From NCBI GenBank assembly GCA_900155495.1, contig FTLJ01000709.1, positions 18,570-82,569 of the forward strand: a stretch of DNA of 64,000 bases. Direction: 5' to 3'. The stretch's first letter is position 1. Each line of letters opens with the position of its first letter. Below are positions 22,194 to 33,800 of the stretch, piece after piece. The stretch is from Porogramme epimiltina. Its lineage: Eukaryota > Basidiomycota > Agaricomycetes > Polyporales > Polyporaceae. The notes below the pieces were generated by a model. It was not told the DNA's origin, did no database searches, and saw only the letters and a program-made list of their open reading frames with translations. Position numbers and translations under genes: made by a program.

Positions 22194-23970
22194 CTACTTG
22201 CCTCCACCTTGTGACTTGAGCTTCTCTGAAACAAGCTGCTGGAACTCCTCGCGAAGGATGGCTTCGTGGCGCTGCCGCTCCTCCTGCTGCAGCTTGAGCA
22301 TCCCGCGCTTCTCCTCCGCCGTGATGACCTGGTTCTCCTTGCGCATCCGCACCGCGTTCATGCGCCGGTGCCGGCTACCGCTCATCACGTACCCCACCGT
22401 CTCGAACGCCGCGATCTCGTCCGACGACAGCCCGATCTCGCCACGGCGTGGGATGCGCACGTCCGTCCCGTCCACGAGGAACGCAGCCATCGCGCTTCCC
22501 TCGCCCCGCAGCAGCGCCCCACCGTACTGCCGCTCGTCGACCTTTCTCGACGAGGACGTCTTGACGTTGAGCGGCTGCGGCCCGACCGATTCATCTTCCG
22601 AGTCGTCGTCCTCGCCGTCGGGAACACCCTGGGCCTTGTCTGCTGGAACAGGTGGGGGCGGCATCAACAAAGCGGAGGCGGTTTGCCCAGCGAGCGAGAC
22701 CACGCCTTCGACGGGCTTCTCCATCCAGACATCTTCCTCCGGGGACGACGGCGGGCGCTGCTCGGGGCTCCGCGTGCGCGTCGCGCTCCGTCGGTCGTCG
22801 CTCCGCCTCGGGCTCCTCGAGCGGGAACGATGGCGCCGGCTCCTGCGCTCGCGGGACCGGTCGCGTTCGCTGTCTTCGTCGTCGCTGTGCCGCCGGTCGC
22901 GGGAGCGGTGGCGGCGGCTGTCGCGCTCTCGGTCCCTGTCGCGGCCCTTCTCCTTGCCGCGGTCCTTTCGCTCCTTGCGCGCCTTCTTGCGCTCCTTGCG
23001 CTCGCGGCGGCGGCGTTCCTCCTCGGACGAGTCCGAGTCCGAGTCTGAATCTGAGTCACGGCGCCGTTTGTGCGACTTTTTGTGCTTCTTCGAATCTCGT
23101 GTGGGAGAGCTGATGTATGAGTGGTCAGCATCGGACGGTCTAGCAAATAAGTATCAAAACACGTACTCGACTCTCGTCGGACCCTTGGGCGATGGAGGCC
23201 ATATAGTGATTGTACTTGCTTCCCTTTGCTGCCTGCGACTGCGTGGTGGATAAGCTCACCCGCAATGCACGCCAGACAACCGACATAGATACTCACCTGT
23301 CCATGAAGTCTGAGCCCCCACCCCCGTATCCTCCTCCACCATACGGCTGCCTCCCACCACGGTTCGGATACATGTTCTCCTCCTGCCGCCATGGCGCTGC
23401 CCCCGCCGCTGCCCCGTCCTTCGCGCCCTCTCCTCCACCCCTTACGGGCGACGAAGGCCGGCGGTAGTCTCCGTAATCTGGACTCGCCCGCCGACCCCGC
23501 CCTCCATCCCGGTCCCGGTCCCGCTCACGTCGCTCCTCCCGTTCACGGTCCCGCTCCCTGTCCGCGCTCCTACTCCTGCTCCGCTTCCTCCTGTCCCTAT
23601 CCTCGTCCCGGTCCCGGTCCCGGTCCCGGTCCCGGTCCCGGTCCCGGTCCCGGTCCCGGTCGTCTCGGCCGCGGTCACGGTCGTTGAAGTAGTCGTCCGC
23701 CCGCGCCCGTTCGCGCTCATGCCGCCGCCCGCCTCGCCGGTCGTCGTCCCGCTCCCGAGGCCTGTCGCCATCCCGCTCCCGTCTGTCCCTATCCCTCTCC
23801 CCGTCCTTGCCCCGGTCACGCCCGAACTCATCCTTCCTCCCGTCCGCGCTGCGCGAGCGGGAGCGCCGCCTGCTCTGGTGCGGAGGCGGCTCGCGGCGGT
23901 TCGGAGCTTCCGTCGGCGGTGCTGGCTCCTTCGGGACGAGGCCCATGCGGGAGGGGTGCACCATCGCCAT
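22194..23970 (-). CDS. NKAP-family nuclear protein (NF-kappa-B-activating-protein-like)
   Basis: Starts MAMVHPSRMGLVPKEP at 23970. The N-terminal third is an RS/RD-rich domain (SRRRSRSRSADGRKDEFG, then long Arg-Asp runs), followed by a WPPSPKGPTR motif and another Arg/Ser-rich block. The C-terminal 140 residues are the conserved NKAP domain: YGGALLRGEGSAMAAFLVDG, RIPRRGEIGLSSDEIAAFE, GYVMSGSRHRRMNAVRMRKE and a final helix EERQRHEAILREEFQQLVSE. NKAP binds RNA and spliceosome components and acts in splicing and transcriptional repression in animals; the fungal protein is probably a splicing-associated nuclear factor. The signature block GYVMSGSRHRRMNAVR makes the call firm. Confidence 0.9.
23606..23661 (+). 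repeat. Hexanucleotide repeat (TCCCGG)n in the NKAP coding region
   Basis: About nine units of TCCCGG in a row. On the coding (minus) strand they give alternating Arg-Asp. The six-base unit keeps the frame whatever the copy number, so length can vary without breaking the protein. Confidence 0.85.
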
Positions 23971-24429
23971 CTTGTGCGAGTCTGCTTAGTGCTTTTCGAC
24001 AAGGAGTGGATGCAACGAGAGAGATGCGGGGGTCGAGCAGAGAAGGGAGGGGAAGGAGGACCGAGGTCGCGGTCAGTGGCTGAGTTTGCTGGCTCAAGCG
24101 CTCAAGGCGAGTGGCTACGGTAAGGAGGAGGAAGCGCCCGCAGCACCATACGTCCGACGGAGAGTCATTCTACGGGAATCATTTAGTCGCCCAAGTACTA
24201 TTTTTTCCTCGTACTTTGCCATCCTATTCGCTACGATGATCACAGAAGCCTGAAATGGCACCACTGTATCAAAAAGCTTGTAAATTTATCGAACTCTCTT
24301 TGTAAGTCTCAGACTTGATTTCAGAATTCTACAACTAAGCGGGTCTCTTGGATGAGAAATATAGTTGGTGGTATGCTATCTTACAACAGGCCGCACAAAC
24401 CTACACCAAGGCGCCCTCCAACGGGTCAG
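23971..24429. other. Intergenic region between NKAP and OsmC-like genes
   Basis: The 459 bases hold the NKAP promoter and the 3' flank of the OsmC-like gene. No other feature. Confidence 0.5.
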
Positions 24430-25184
24430 TCAACACTTGTTGACGATAATCTCAGCGCCATCCCTGAGCATACGGCTGTACGGGCAGAACTATGGTATGA
24501 CGTAGCGAACCCCGCAGTCAGCGCCCTAGCTCCCAGCCCGATACGAACATCGACATCCACGCACCTCGTGCGCGTCAGAGATGACGCCGTCGTCGTCGCA
24601 CCCAAACACGCTGATCTCCGCGCGCAACCCGAACCCGTCCGGCGACGCGCGCGGGTGGCCGATGAACACGCTCGCGACGACCTTGGCATCTTCTGCGACC
24701 TCCTTCTTGTTCGCGCGCGCCGCGGCGAGGTGCAGCGCCCCGAGGAAGCACGCTGCGAGTTCACGGAGGTAGGGGCTTCGTGAACGGGCGCAGAAAGTGA
24801 AAGGATTCGGGCGAGACTCACAAGCGTAGCCCATCGCGAAGAGCTGTTCCGGATTCTGTCCGTCGCCCTTGCCGCCCGAGTTCCTGGGAAACGACATCTT
24901 CAGCTCGAGCGGCGCGTCGCCGAACGACTTGACCAGGCCATTCCTGCCGGCGCCCTCGGCCATGGCTTTCGAAAAGTACTGTGTGGACATCTCGAATGAG
25001 ACCAGGCGCGCATGGTTTGGGTGCGGTGAGACAGACGCACCATGTGGTCTCTAATTGCGATGGTCTCACGCGCTTGGGTCGCGTCGGGGCGGTAGTTATG
25101 GTTGTGCGCGATGTGGACACCGGATCCTGTCAAGACGCGCCCAGTACCGGTAAAGGGGCGAAGAGCGGCACGGGTTGGACGCAT
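24430..25184 (-). CDS. OsmC/Ohr-family peroxidase (organic hydroperoxide resistance type)
   Basis: Exons join across three introns. The start MRPTRAALRPFTGTGRVLTG is Arg/Thr-rich and could be a mitochondrial targeting sequence. The Ohr core follows: AGRNGLVKSFGDAPLELKMS, GGKGDGQNPEQLFAMGYA, then after the intron SCFLGALHLAAA with the first redox Cys, GHPRASPDGFGLRAEISVFG, DAHE and, in the last exon, FCPYSRMLRDGAEIIVNKC with the second redox Cys. The pair of cysteines in GYxxCF and CPYS defines thiol peroxidases that reduce organic hydroperoxides using lipoyl or dithiol donors. The last exon lies at the left end, with stop TGA at 24430. The intron before CPYS matches GT..AG rules. The family call is firm. 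Confidence 0.85.
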
Positions 25185-25772
25185 AGTAAGCGAGAAAGGG
25201 TTCAGTGCGCAGAAACAGAATCCGGATGTATCGAAGCAAAGGAAAGATGTAAGTAATGATGATGAGGTTAGAAGATGGATCGCTTGCAGAAAGGTGGGGT
25301 CGAAGGCGGAGGCGGAGTGAATTGGTGAGAGTATCAAGAACAACTCCCTGCGGTATATGTACGAGATCACGAAAGTGGGTGTCTGGACAGCTCCAAAGAA
25401 CCGCTCCAAAAGTTGCGCCAACGTGACAGAAGCGTAGTGGTAAGATTTGGAGGAATCTGAGGGGGCGTCATACCCCTCAAACATTACGTCGTGCGCCGCC
25501 CAGCGCCCCGCGGCCTGAGGTAAGATGAGCCCATGGCGACTGCCGGGTTATGGACGTTGCGGTGCCACAAAAGGTTCCAAGATATAGGCAGCATCTGAGG
25601 TCCCATGTTTGTTGTGACTGCCTTCTGTCCACTGTGCGGGGTCTGCTGCGCCTAAGAGTCACCACGTTCACTACGCCATATGCTCCAACTTGGCACGCCT
25701 GTGAGAGAAGACCTAGAGTAGAACGTCATTCTAAGCCTGCCCAGCAAGAGCATAGTGCGTACCTCATAGTAC
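25185..25772. other. Intergenic region between the two OsmC-like copies
   Basis: The 588 bases should contain the missing CPYS exon of the second copy if it existed. I found no CPYS-encoding stretch on the minus strand here. Confidence 0.5.
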
Positions 25773-26389
25773 CTAGGTGAGCTTTACATCTTCGACACCA
25801 CTCGCCTGAATCTTCACCTCCAACTCAAATCCACGCATGGCCTTTGATAGCTCGATGCGCATTGTGGGTATGGACGACGGCGTTCCCAGAGGCACACTGT
25901 TCATCGTTCTGCTCAGCGCGGATTGCGTAGAGTTCAGGAAGCAAGCTTTAATCGAGTGGGTTGAGTGTTTGACAAGGTTCCAGCACACAATACGACTACG
26001 CACCTGCCTAAACCCACTGCAAGCAACTGCTCAGGTCTACAACCTTTCTTTCCAAAGGAGTTACGCACGTCAAGATGGTGCTCAAGAACAGAGTCGTTAG
26101 CTGGTTTGACTTGGTAGTGGAGCCCTCCGTTATACACCGATGGGGCTCCATGGGAGCGGGCTAGTGTTTTGGATGGACTAACGAGCAAGCTGGGTCTTCC
26201 GGAGAGCAAGCGTAGGGTGAGAGAGGAGATTCGTCGCGCTGTCTTTAGGGCTAGGTATATGCAACAATTGGGCGGAGTCCGAGGAGGATGTCCCTGGCGC
26301 CGTCGACGGGCGACTCCCAGTCTCCGTTTGGGGGTCGAAATGGATGTGGCACCTGCCCGAAACGAGACTGTGCTACCGGACGCGGTCAT
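25773..26389 (-). CDS. Divergent OsmC/Ohr-like paralog lacking the CPYS cysteine, possible relic
   Basis: A two-exon model (26014..26389 and 25773..25945) keeps the frame and gives about 182 residues. Family-like parts are YNGGLHYQVKPANDSVLEHH, LDVRNSFGKKGCRPEQLLAV, then ACFLNSTQSALSRTMNSV with the first redox Cys, and KAMRGFELEVKIQASGVEDV near the end. The protein stops at LT just where the intact neighbour continues with DAHE and the CPYS exon. The second redox Cys is therefore missing, as is the last strand-helix. The first about 60 residues are Arg/Pro rich and doubtful; the true start may lie elsewhere. The gene stands next to the intact copy on the same strand. It may be a decaying duplicate or a one-Cys variant. 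Confidence 0.45.
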
Positions 26390-26889
26390 GTGACTATCCA
26401 CAACCCTTCGAGCAGCTTGCGTTCGTCCGCGCCTTCTTGCGGCAACGCAACCGTCGCGACCTTCAATTCAAGAACGCACGCAACATGCGTGGGCAGACTC
26501 AGACCAAGCAACACGCCGAACACGAATCTCTCCAGCCCGCCGTGGTCAGTGCCCGCACGTGCCGCCCTTTGTCTTGTCTCACTTCTCGACGCTGGCAGGC
26601 TGCTCATGTCCGCTGCGCTCCAGCGCGCGGCCCTCCCGTCTTATTGTCTGCTTTGACCCTAATGGACCAGCACCGCACACGCCCGACTTGTGTGTGGTCA
26701 TCGATGCGTCCTACGTTCCCCGGCGCCCTTTGTTGTGGTTCATAAAGATACTTTGCGTCTCTCCATACACCCCTATCTCGCCTGCTAGTACATAAGACCT
26801 CCATGGGCCCGCATCCATCCTCATCATCGCGCTAGAGGCCTCATATACCCAACAAGCCCTCACCCCTCGCTCTTGGTCCTCAGGAAGTC
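26390..26889. other. Intergenic region between OsmC-like copy 2 and the orphan array
   Basis: About 500 bases between divergent genes. It probably holds both promoters. No gene recognised. Confidence 0.45.
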
Positions 26890-27724
26890 ATGGTCAGTCG
26901 TCCCACGAAAACGCCGCACTTCTACACATGTTAAGCTCACGCGTTTGTCCCAGCCTCGCCTTGCAGTCGCCTCCCTCGACGCGCTCCTCGGCACGTACCG
27001 CATCGTCTGGGACTCCCAGACGTACGCCGACCCGCGCGAGCCGGGCAGCGCGTGCGACCCCCGCGACGGCGTGCTCACCCTCTCGCGCCCCGAGCTCCCG
27101 CCCGCGTGGCCCAAGGAGCGCAGCGTGTCGCCCACGGCGTCCTTCTCCCTCATGGGCGCCCTGACCGGCCCCCACTCCGAGGGCGCGTGCGCGCACGAGT
27201 CCGTCGTCCTCCGCCTGTGCGACTCGCTCCTGCGCACGGACCGCGTCGCGTCGCGCCTCGACCGCGCCGCGCTCTCCGGCCCCCCGCGCGCCGCGTCCCC
27301 CGCGCCGCCCCTCCGGCCCACCTCGCCCCTCCGCTCCTTCCCCTCATCGTGCTCCTCCTCCTCCACGTCCTCTTCCTCATCCTCCTCCTCTTCTTCCCGG
27401 GCGCCCGGCTCCCCCGCGCAGAAGCGCCGCACGGACCTATGGCGGTTCGACTGGGACCCGGCCTTCCCGCGGCTGGGGTACCGCTTCGAGGGCACGGACG
27501 CGTCCGCGGGCGCGGGCCACACGCTCTCGTTCTCGGAGATGCGCGACGACGCGGGCTGCCCGTTCGCGATGCTCGAGCTGCGCCCCGCCGCGGGGCGCGC
27601 GCCGATCGTCGTCGTCGCGAAGCGCCAGCGCGACCGCTACGGCCGCGAGGGCCTCTCGGACGCCGAGCGCGTGAGGGTCAGGATGGTGTGCGTGGATGAG
27701 TGCCGATGCGAGCGGTGTGCGTGA
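26890..27724 (+). CDS. Orphan GC-rich protein, array member 1
   Basis: The main exon 26954..27724 is open for 257 codons but has no ATG near its start. A GTCAGT donor at 26893 directly follows an ATG (26890), and a CCCAG acceptor precedes 26954. Splicing would give M followed by PRLAVASLDALLGTYRIVWD. I do not recognise the family. Alignable segments are shared with the next two genes: LDALLG near the start, HTLSFSEMRDDAGCPFAMLE, then a basic run VVVAKRQRDRYGREGLSDAE. A Ser-rich run (27352..27400) may be a linker. The third codon position is almost always G or C. The start-codon exon is inference; an upstream exon might also exist. Confidence 0.5.
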
Positions 27725-28042
27725 GGGGAGGAAAGAGGAAGGAGGAGGTCATCATGGGATCGCGAGGGATAGGTCGCCCAAGGCGATTGGGCGCTGTATC
27801 CGAGGGGGGACGGAAAGACGATGGACGCTTGCTCCGGGTTGTATGACGTTGATGTTTCTGTAACAACAGTGTTGTATCATTCTGTGTATGTGTGTAGGTT
27901 TGGCCTAACGGTGATCTTTTTGGCCTCTGCAACAATGGCGCGCGAAGAAACTTGAAAGCCGACGGCCTTCGGATGATATCCGAGACGTGGTATATGTACA
28001 GGAGCGAGGGCAGGCCCGACGAGGGACACGAGCGCGCCAGCC
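27725..28042. other. Spacer between orphan array members 1 and 2
   Basis: About 318 bases, AT-richer than the flanking exons. It holds the 3' flank of member 1 and the promoter of member 2. Confidence 0.45.
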
Positions 28043-29439
28043 ATGGTCATCGCAGCGATCAAGAGGGCAGAGACGCTGCGGCCGCTGTTCAAGGAAATTG
28101 TGCCGACGTTCTGGGACCCCGCATTGGGTGCGAAGAAGTATGGTGTGGTAAGCATCAGTCACGTTGCACGGTGCCACCCGGGGGACGCCACTCATAGAGA
28201 CGCGGGGACTGGCAGATAGGACTCTCCACGAGCGCAATCCTGGCCAACCTCTGCGAGTACATGGGCATCTACGCCGTCCTCCAGTCCTCCGTTGTCTACT
28301 ACGGCCCCACCCAAGACCACGAATCGTTCGACCCCACCCTCAGGCGTGTGTACCCCGAGCTCGCCGCCCTCCTCCACGACCCCAACGCGACCCTCTCCCT
28401 CTGGCTCGTGCCCGCCAACCACCACTGCGTCCCCGACAGCGAGAGCGGCCCCGGGCCCACCCCCGGCCCCTCCACCCTGCGCCCCAAACGCCTCCACGAT
28501 GACCTCGGCGCGCTCATCAGCGGGAGCGGGAGCGCGAACCAGCGATCTCCAGCGACGGACGCCGACGCCCCAGACTCACACTCGGACTCGGACGCGGACC
28601 CCGAACTCCTCGCGCTCCCGCTCGCGACCGCGCCCGTCGACGTCTCCTCCCCCGCCGTCCTCCGCGCCCCCGCGTGCTGCTCCTGCGCCCCCGAGCGCCA
28701 CCCCCCGCCCCCCGCGCTCGCCGCGCACGCCGTCCGCCTCGCGCTCGACTTTGCCCTCCCCACCGGCCGCCCCGCGCGCCGCACCGGCGTCCTCCGCCTC
28801 CGCGCCTGCCCCGGCCCGCGCGGGCACCCCGTCCACTGGGACGACGACCCGACGCAGCGCGGCGGGCGCTGGGTCGCCGCCGGCGCTGGCCTCGCCCTCG
28901 ACGCCGACATGGGCGCGGGGGACGGCGCGGATACGCCGCTCCCCGCGGCGGGCCTCAGCTTCACCGCCGCGCGCGCGGACGGGCGCGGCGGCGCGTCGTT
29001 CGCGTTCATGGTCTGGACGTTCGTCCTCCCCATCTCCTCTCCCTCGCTGGACGGCGGCGCGCCCCCGCGCACGAGCGCGTTTGCGATCACGCTCCTCGCG
29101 AAGCGCATGCGGGACGCGATGGCGCCGCGCGGCGTGCTCAGCGAGAGCGAGTGCCGGCGGCTCGGGCTCATGCCCCAGTCGTTCGAGGGCGGGGAGTGGG
29201 CGCCTGTGCTGAAGAGCTTGCATGGCGCGGAGAAGGGCGATGGCGCGGTTCAGAGAGTCGAGTTTGGAGGGGGTGCGAACGAGATGAGGAAAGAGAGGCC
29301 AGATCATAGTATGGAGGCGGGAGGTGGCGCGGTGAAGTGGGGAAGCAAGGTGGAGGATCCGATCTCGAAACGTTCGCGCGCCTCGCTCAATGTGAGCAAG
29401 TCATACGAACGTTTCATGGCCAAGTATCCAGCAACATGA
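28043..29439 (+). CDS. Orphan GC-rich protein, array member 2
   Basis: Exons 28043..28147 and 28216..29439 give 442 residues, with the GTAAGC donor and GGCAG acceptor in phase 0. The start reads MVIAAIKRAETLRPLFKEIV, PTFWDPALGAKKYGV, then IGLSTSAILANLCEYMGIYA. The middle is long and rich in Pro, Ala and Ser. The C-terminal part carries the shared array motifs: AAGLSFTAARADGRGGASFA, FMVWTF, ITLLAKRMRDAMAPRGVLSE, SECRRLGLMPQSFEGGEWAP. The last 60 residues are charged. No known domain is recognised and there is no signal peptide. It is flanked by its relatives on the same strand. Confidence 0.7.
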
Positions 29440-29774
29440 TGTTCTATAGTGCTTAACTTATGTGCTTCCCGATGCTATGTAGTCTCACTGCTGTGTATCC
29501 TTATGCTAATGTAGTAATGTACCTCCTTTGTTTTCTAAATCTCAGTGTGCAGAAATCTCGATACACCTATTGAGTCAGAGAGACTACGCTTTGAGGCTTC
29601 GACATAATGCGCAAAGGTGCCATTTGCAACCATACATGGCGTAACATGATTCTGTTGAAAGCATTCACTATATCAGAGGATACTGTGGCCGGATTCCTCA
29701 CTCCAACCCACCCATCCCCACGACCAGACCAACCTCCCGAACCACCGCCACCGCCACCACAACTTAGAGTATCC
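29440..29774. other. Spacer between orphan array members 2 and 3
   Basis: About 335 AT-richer bases; promoter of member 3. Nothing else seen. Confidence 0.45.
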
Positions 29775-30703
29775 ATGTTGCCATCTGCGACCCAGCCCAA
29801 GTGGGACGGCCCAAAAGTCTGGAAGAACGGCAAAGTCAGACTCGGCGTGGTGCGTGCCACGCCCCCCCGTTTCCCCAACCACCGCCACCGCCACCGCTAA
29901 CCACACACCCCACGCCCGCCGCCCGCACCTAGAACGAAGAGCCCACATCGCTCACACTCGACGCGCTCGAGCGCGCAAAGTACGGCCCCGGCTCCTACGC
30001 AGGGCCCTACACCCCCGTCTGGGCGGGCGCGCTCCGCGACGGCCGCTACGCACCCCTGCCCCCCACCCACGCCCTGCCCCTCGAAGCTAGCGCGCTCCTC
30101 CCCACACCCCCGCCGGAGCCCCTCGCGCGCCTCCTGCTCGCGTTCCGCGAGTCGCATTACCGCGCGGGCTGCACCGAGGTCGAGCTCGGCGTCAAGCTCG
30201 AGAGCGGCCGCCACTTGCACAACCGCGTCGTCCGCCCCGCCGTCGCGCGCGCCGGCACCGTCCTGATCGGCGGCCCCCGCAGGCCCGCCGGCGAGCGGGG
30301 GTGGGCCGTCCGCTGGGCTAACGACAGCAGGGGCAGGGGCAGGGGCAGGGGCGAGGAAGAGACGCCGCCGCCGCCGCCTCGGCTGTACTTTTCGCTGGAG
30401 CCGGACCGCTCGGACGATCGCGAGCCGTTCCTTTGCATGGAGTGGACGTGTGGGGCGACGACGGTCCTAGTGCTGTTCAAAAAGTGGCATCAGGAGAATA
30501 AAGATGCTCTGACGCTCACCCAGGACGAAAGCGCGCGCCTGGGGATAGGCATGTCTGAGCAAGAGATTACGGCCGCTCACGTCCTAGACTGCCTCAAGTT
30601 CAAACCTGTCGTGTTCCGGATCCGCGACCGCTCCAACCTGCCGCCCAAGACCACACAACGTCCGACGACCGATGCGAAAGAGGGGCTGACGCTTGAAGCT
30701 TGA
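29775..30703 (+). CDS. Orphan GC-rich protein, array member 3
   Basis: Exons 29775..29849 and 29933..30703 give 281 residues. The start reads MLPSATQPKWDGPKVWKNGK and VRLGV, then NEEPTSLTLDALERAKYGPG. A short GGGGCA repeat (about 30330) encodes an Arg-Gly run. Shared array motifs follow: RLYFSLEPDRSDDREPFLCM, EWTCGATTVLVLFKKWHQEN, LTLTQDESARLGIGMSEQEI. The main exon has the same length (771 bases) as that of member 1. I do not recognise the family. Confidence 0.7.
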
Positions 30704-30806
30704 AGCTTGACGGGTCAAGAGGCTCGGGCTAGCGATACGATACGAGAACAAGTCGATTACATACACGTACATGTAGAAAACAGCGCCTAATGCACTCCCC
30801 CGCCCC

Positions 30807-33800
30807 TCAGAACCCGCTCGCGGTGACCCGCAGCTGCTCAAGCTTCTTGAGCACCTCGCCCACGGTCCGGTCGAGCTCGCCCGCGATCATGCTCTGCTTG
30901 TTAGCAGGCAGCTTCGCGAACGCCTCGCACAGGTCGCCGTCGACGACGGCCTTCACGGGGACGTAATACCCCCGCCACGCGAGGTGATCGCGCCCTACTA
31001 GGCTGAGTTGCTCCGTCCGCATGTGTTGCTCGAGCGTCGTGAGCAGGTCGACGTCCTCCTTCGACACGAACGGAACCAGGATGCCGATAGTGCCGTGGAG
31101 GCCGGTGTACAGGATGACTTCGCGGCCGCCTGCTACCAGGGAGACCTTGTTCAGGGAGGTCGCGATGTCGCCTATGTGGAAGTGCGCTAGCATCTCCGTC
31201 TTGTGTGGCGCGCCGAACAGAACGCCCTTTTCGTGCAGAATGCCAGCGCCGGTTGGGTCGTCGTCCACCTGGTCCGAAATCTTCGCGTCCAGGCGGTTGA
31301 CGAAGACATTGCCGAATCGGTCGCTTGCAACGACAGTGTTGTAGTCCAGCATAGTGGTGGCAGTTACCCAACGCGGCTGCACATCATCGGCGAAAACAAG
31401 CAGTTTGTTCTCTGGTGCTTTGTAGACCGCATAGAAGACTGATTCTTGCATATCACCGACGATAATCCTTGACCCTTGGGTGTTGAGCGTCACAATGGCA
31501 GAGTTGAAAGTCTACGTGCGGGAGAGGCGTTAGTGTACTGTACAAGGTTGACACGCCATTGGGGGACTGACTTTGTTCTCCACTTTGCGTAGGAGCTTTT
31601 TCTTGCCCATGTCATACAATCGAAGAGCCTTGCCAACACCCGCAATGAGCTTTCCTTGGAATGCCATCACGGCGAGCGGGACATCGTTCGTCTCGGTCTG
31701 AACATCTGATCAGTCGACGCACCCGAGCATGTGTACGAGACACACACCTTATGAAGAAGCTCGAGACTGCGGCCGTCGTCAGTGAATCTGTACGTCCGTA
31801 TGAAGCCACTTGTACATGACCGGGGTGCAAGGAAGGTGTCCTGCGCAGTGCCCACGACGAGGTGGAGCTCATTGTTCTTGGCCGCGAAAGGCACTATGGC
31901 GATCGAAAAGGCAGCTTCATTGTTGTCCAAGTGGATGACGTTGACAGTTTCCGACTGCGTAATATGAGCCGAGGGAGGTTTGTCCGAGACAACTAACAAA
32001 CGCACCTCTAACGGACTGATGATACGGATACATGATGCCCAGGTACCTGCAGCAGCTTTTGGTCGTCCGAACTGCTCTGGCGGTAAGCTCACCACTTCCT
32101 CATCTATTCTCTTCCCACTCTCGCGCTTCAATGTTAGAATTAGCATTATAGTCCGGCGCGTCAACGAGAACAGACCCACAATTTGTTGTAGTTGTTTCTC
32201 TGCAGCGTCTTCACTCATTACTCGATGGTCCGCTTCAATGAGATAAAGAAGACCATTTTGTGGATGAGGGATAAATTTGCGTGGAGTGTATGACAATGGC
32301 ATGGAGTCCTGCTTGAGCTTCGTGCCAAGCTTGGGGATTTGGAAGATTCTGTGTAATGAGCGTTAGCATTGTGATAAGGCTGGAGAACAGATCTGGAGGA
32401 CATCCTCAGATATGTCATAACGTATTCAACATATATACCACTTTGTAGTGGCATATTCAAAGGGTGATGGTAATGTATCGTCTTTGGACGCCAGCCAAGC
32501 GGGGTAAAGTGCACAACCGGAACTCACCTTAGCAAACTTCCAGAGATACCAATCAGACCCTCGGTACACAGCTCTGCCGAGAAACTCCAAGCGTAGTCGA
32601 GGTTCTCGAATATGAGGGGCGTGAAGTGCATGAAGTTTTGGTACGTGTAGTTGAGCCATGGTCTTGACGAGAGCGCAAGGATGGCGGGGTTCTGCTGGAT
32701 GTTGACACGGAGAAGGCGGATAGGACGCGTGCCCAAGAACCGTGTCCGCGTGTCAGTGAGGTTCCCATTGACCGGGTCCAGCACTGTGCGCAGGAGTACG
32801 CCGTTCTGCAAACCAATGTTCACAAACGTAGTTGGCTGAACCTTGTTGATACCCGCGTCGAGCATATCTGCGATGCAAATGGCGGACGGCGGAGCCGTCA
32901 AAGCTTGCAGACTGATGGTCTCCAAAGTGCTCTCTGGGTCGAGGGATACTATTCGAACAGTTTGATCTTCACAGCCGACAGCCTAGAGGGTTCTTAACCG
33001 ACCGCCATGATATGCACGAACGATAATGGCACGTACCAAGAATGGGGTTCGCTGGCGACCTTCCGGAACTTCAGCGATGCTCAGCGCGAGTACAGTGCTG
33101 CCCATAGCCTTGCGATCCTGGTATTCATTAAGCTGCCCGTCCAGGTCCAACTCGAAATATACCAGCTCCGCAGACGAAAGGGCGACGACAACTTGACGTT
33201 TGTTGGTGGCCGCGCAGACGATCGTCTTGCCAGAGGGTACCCGCCACTCATTGACACGACGGTCGGATAAGACGTGTCTGATGCCGTGAGGGTGAACCTG
33301 AAGTAGGGCATCTGCGCCGATTTGTTGCACAGCAAGGGTCGGAGCCGAGGAGAGGAAGCCAGTGTCTTGGACTTCCTCGATAGTCTCTCCAATGCACAAT
33401 ACCAGCGTTCCGTTGACGAAGGATAGGATGATGTAGGAATCATAAGGGTCTGTGCAAACTTGTGAGCTCGCGGGTCGTGATTATGATAAGGCACGAAAGT
33501 TTACCATCTTCCTTAAGCTTGGTCGTCCACACAGCATTGGGAATACCCGGAAGATCGGAGCTGACCACTTCTTCGACTTCCAAACCATGCCGCAAGGTCC
33601 TAAACGTACTCCTGGCGCCCCGACCGCAAGCTGCGAAAATCTGAGGTGTGTCCGAGTTCGGAAGGAGATTCATAACCTTGGAGTCGATTATTGGACACAA
33701 AGACTCCAGTTCGTCGACGAGTGTGAGGTTGTCCAACGCCCGTGGTCTGAAATAGGCACGAGGAAGAGCACCAGCAGGGTCGGCCATGCCGTGTGAAGGG

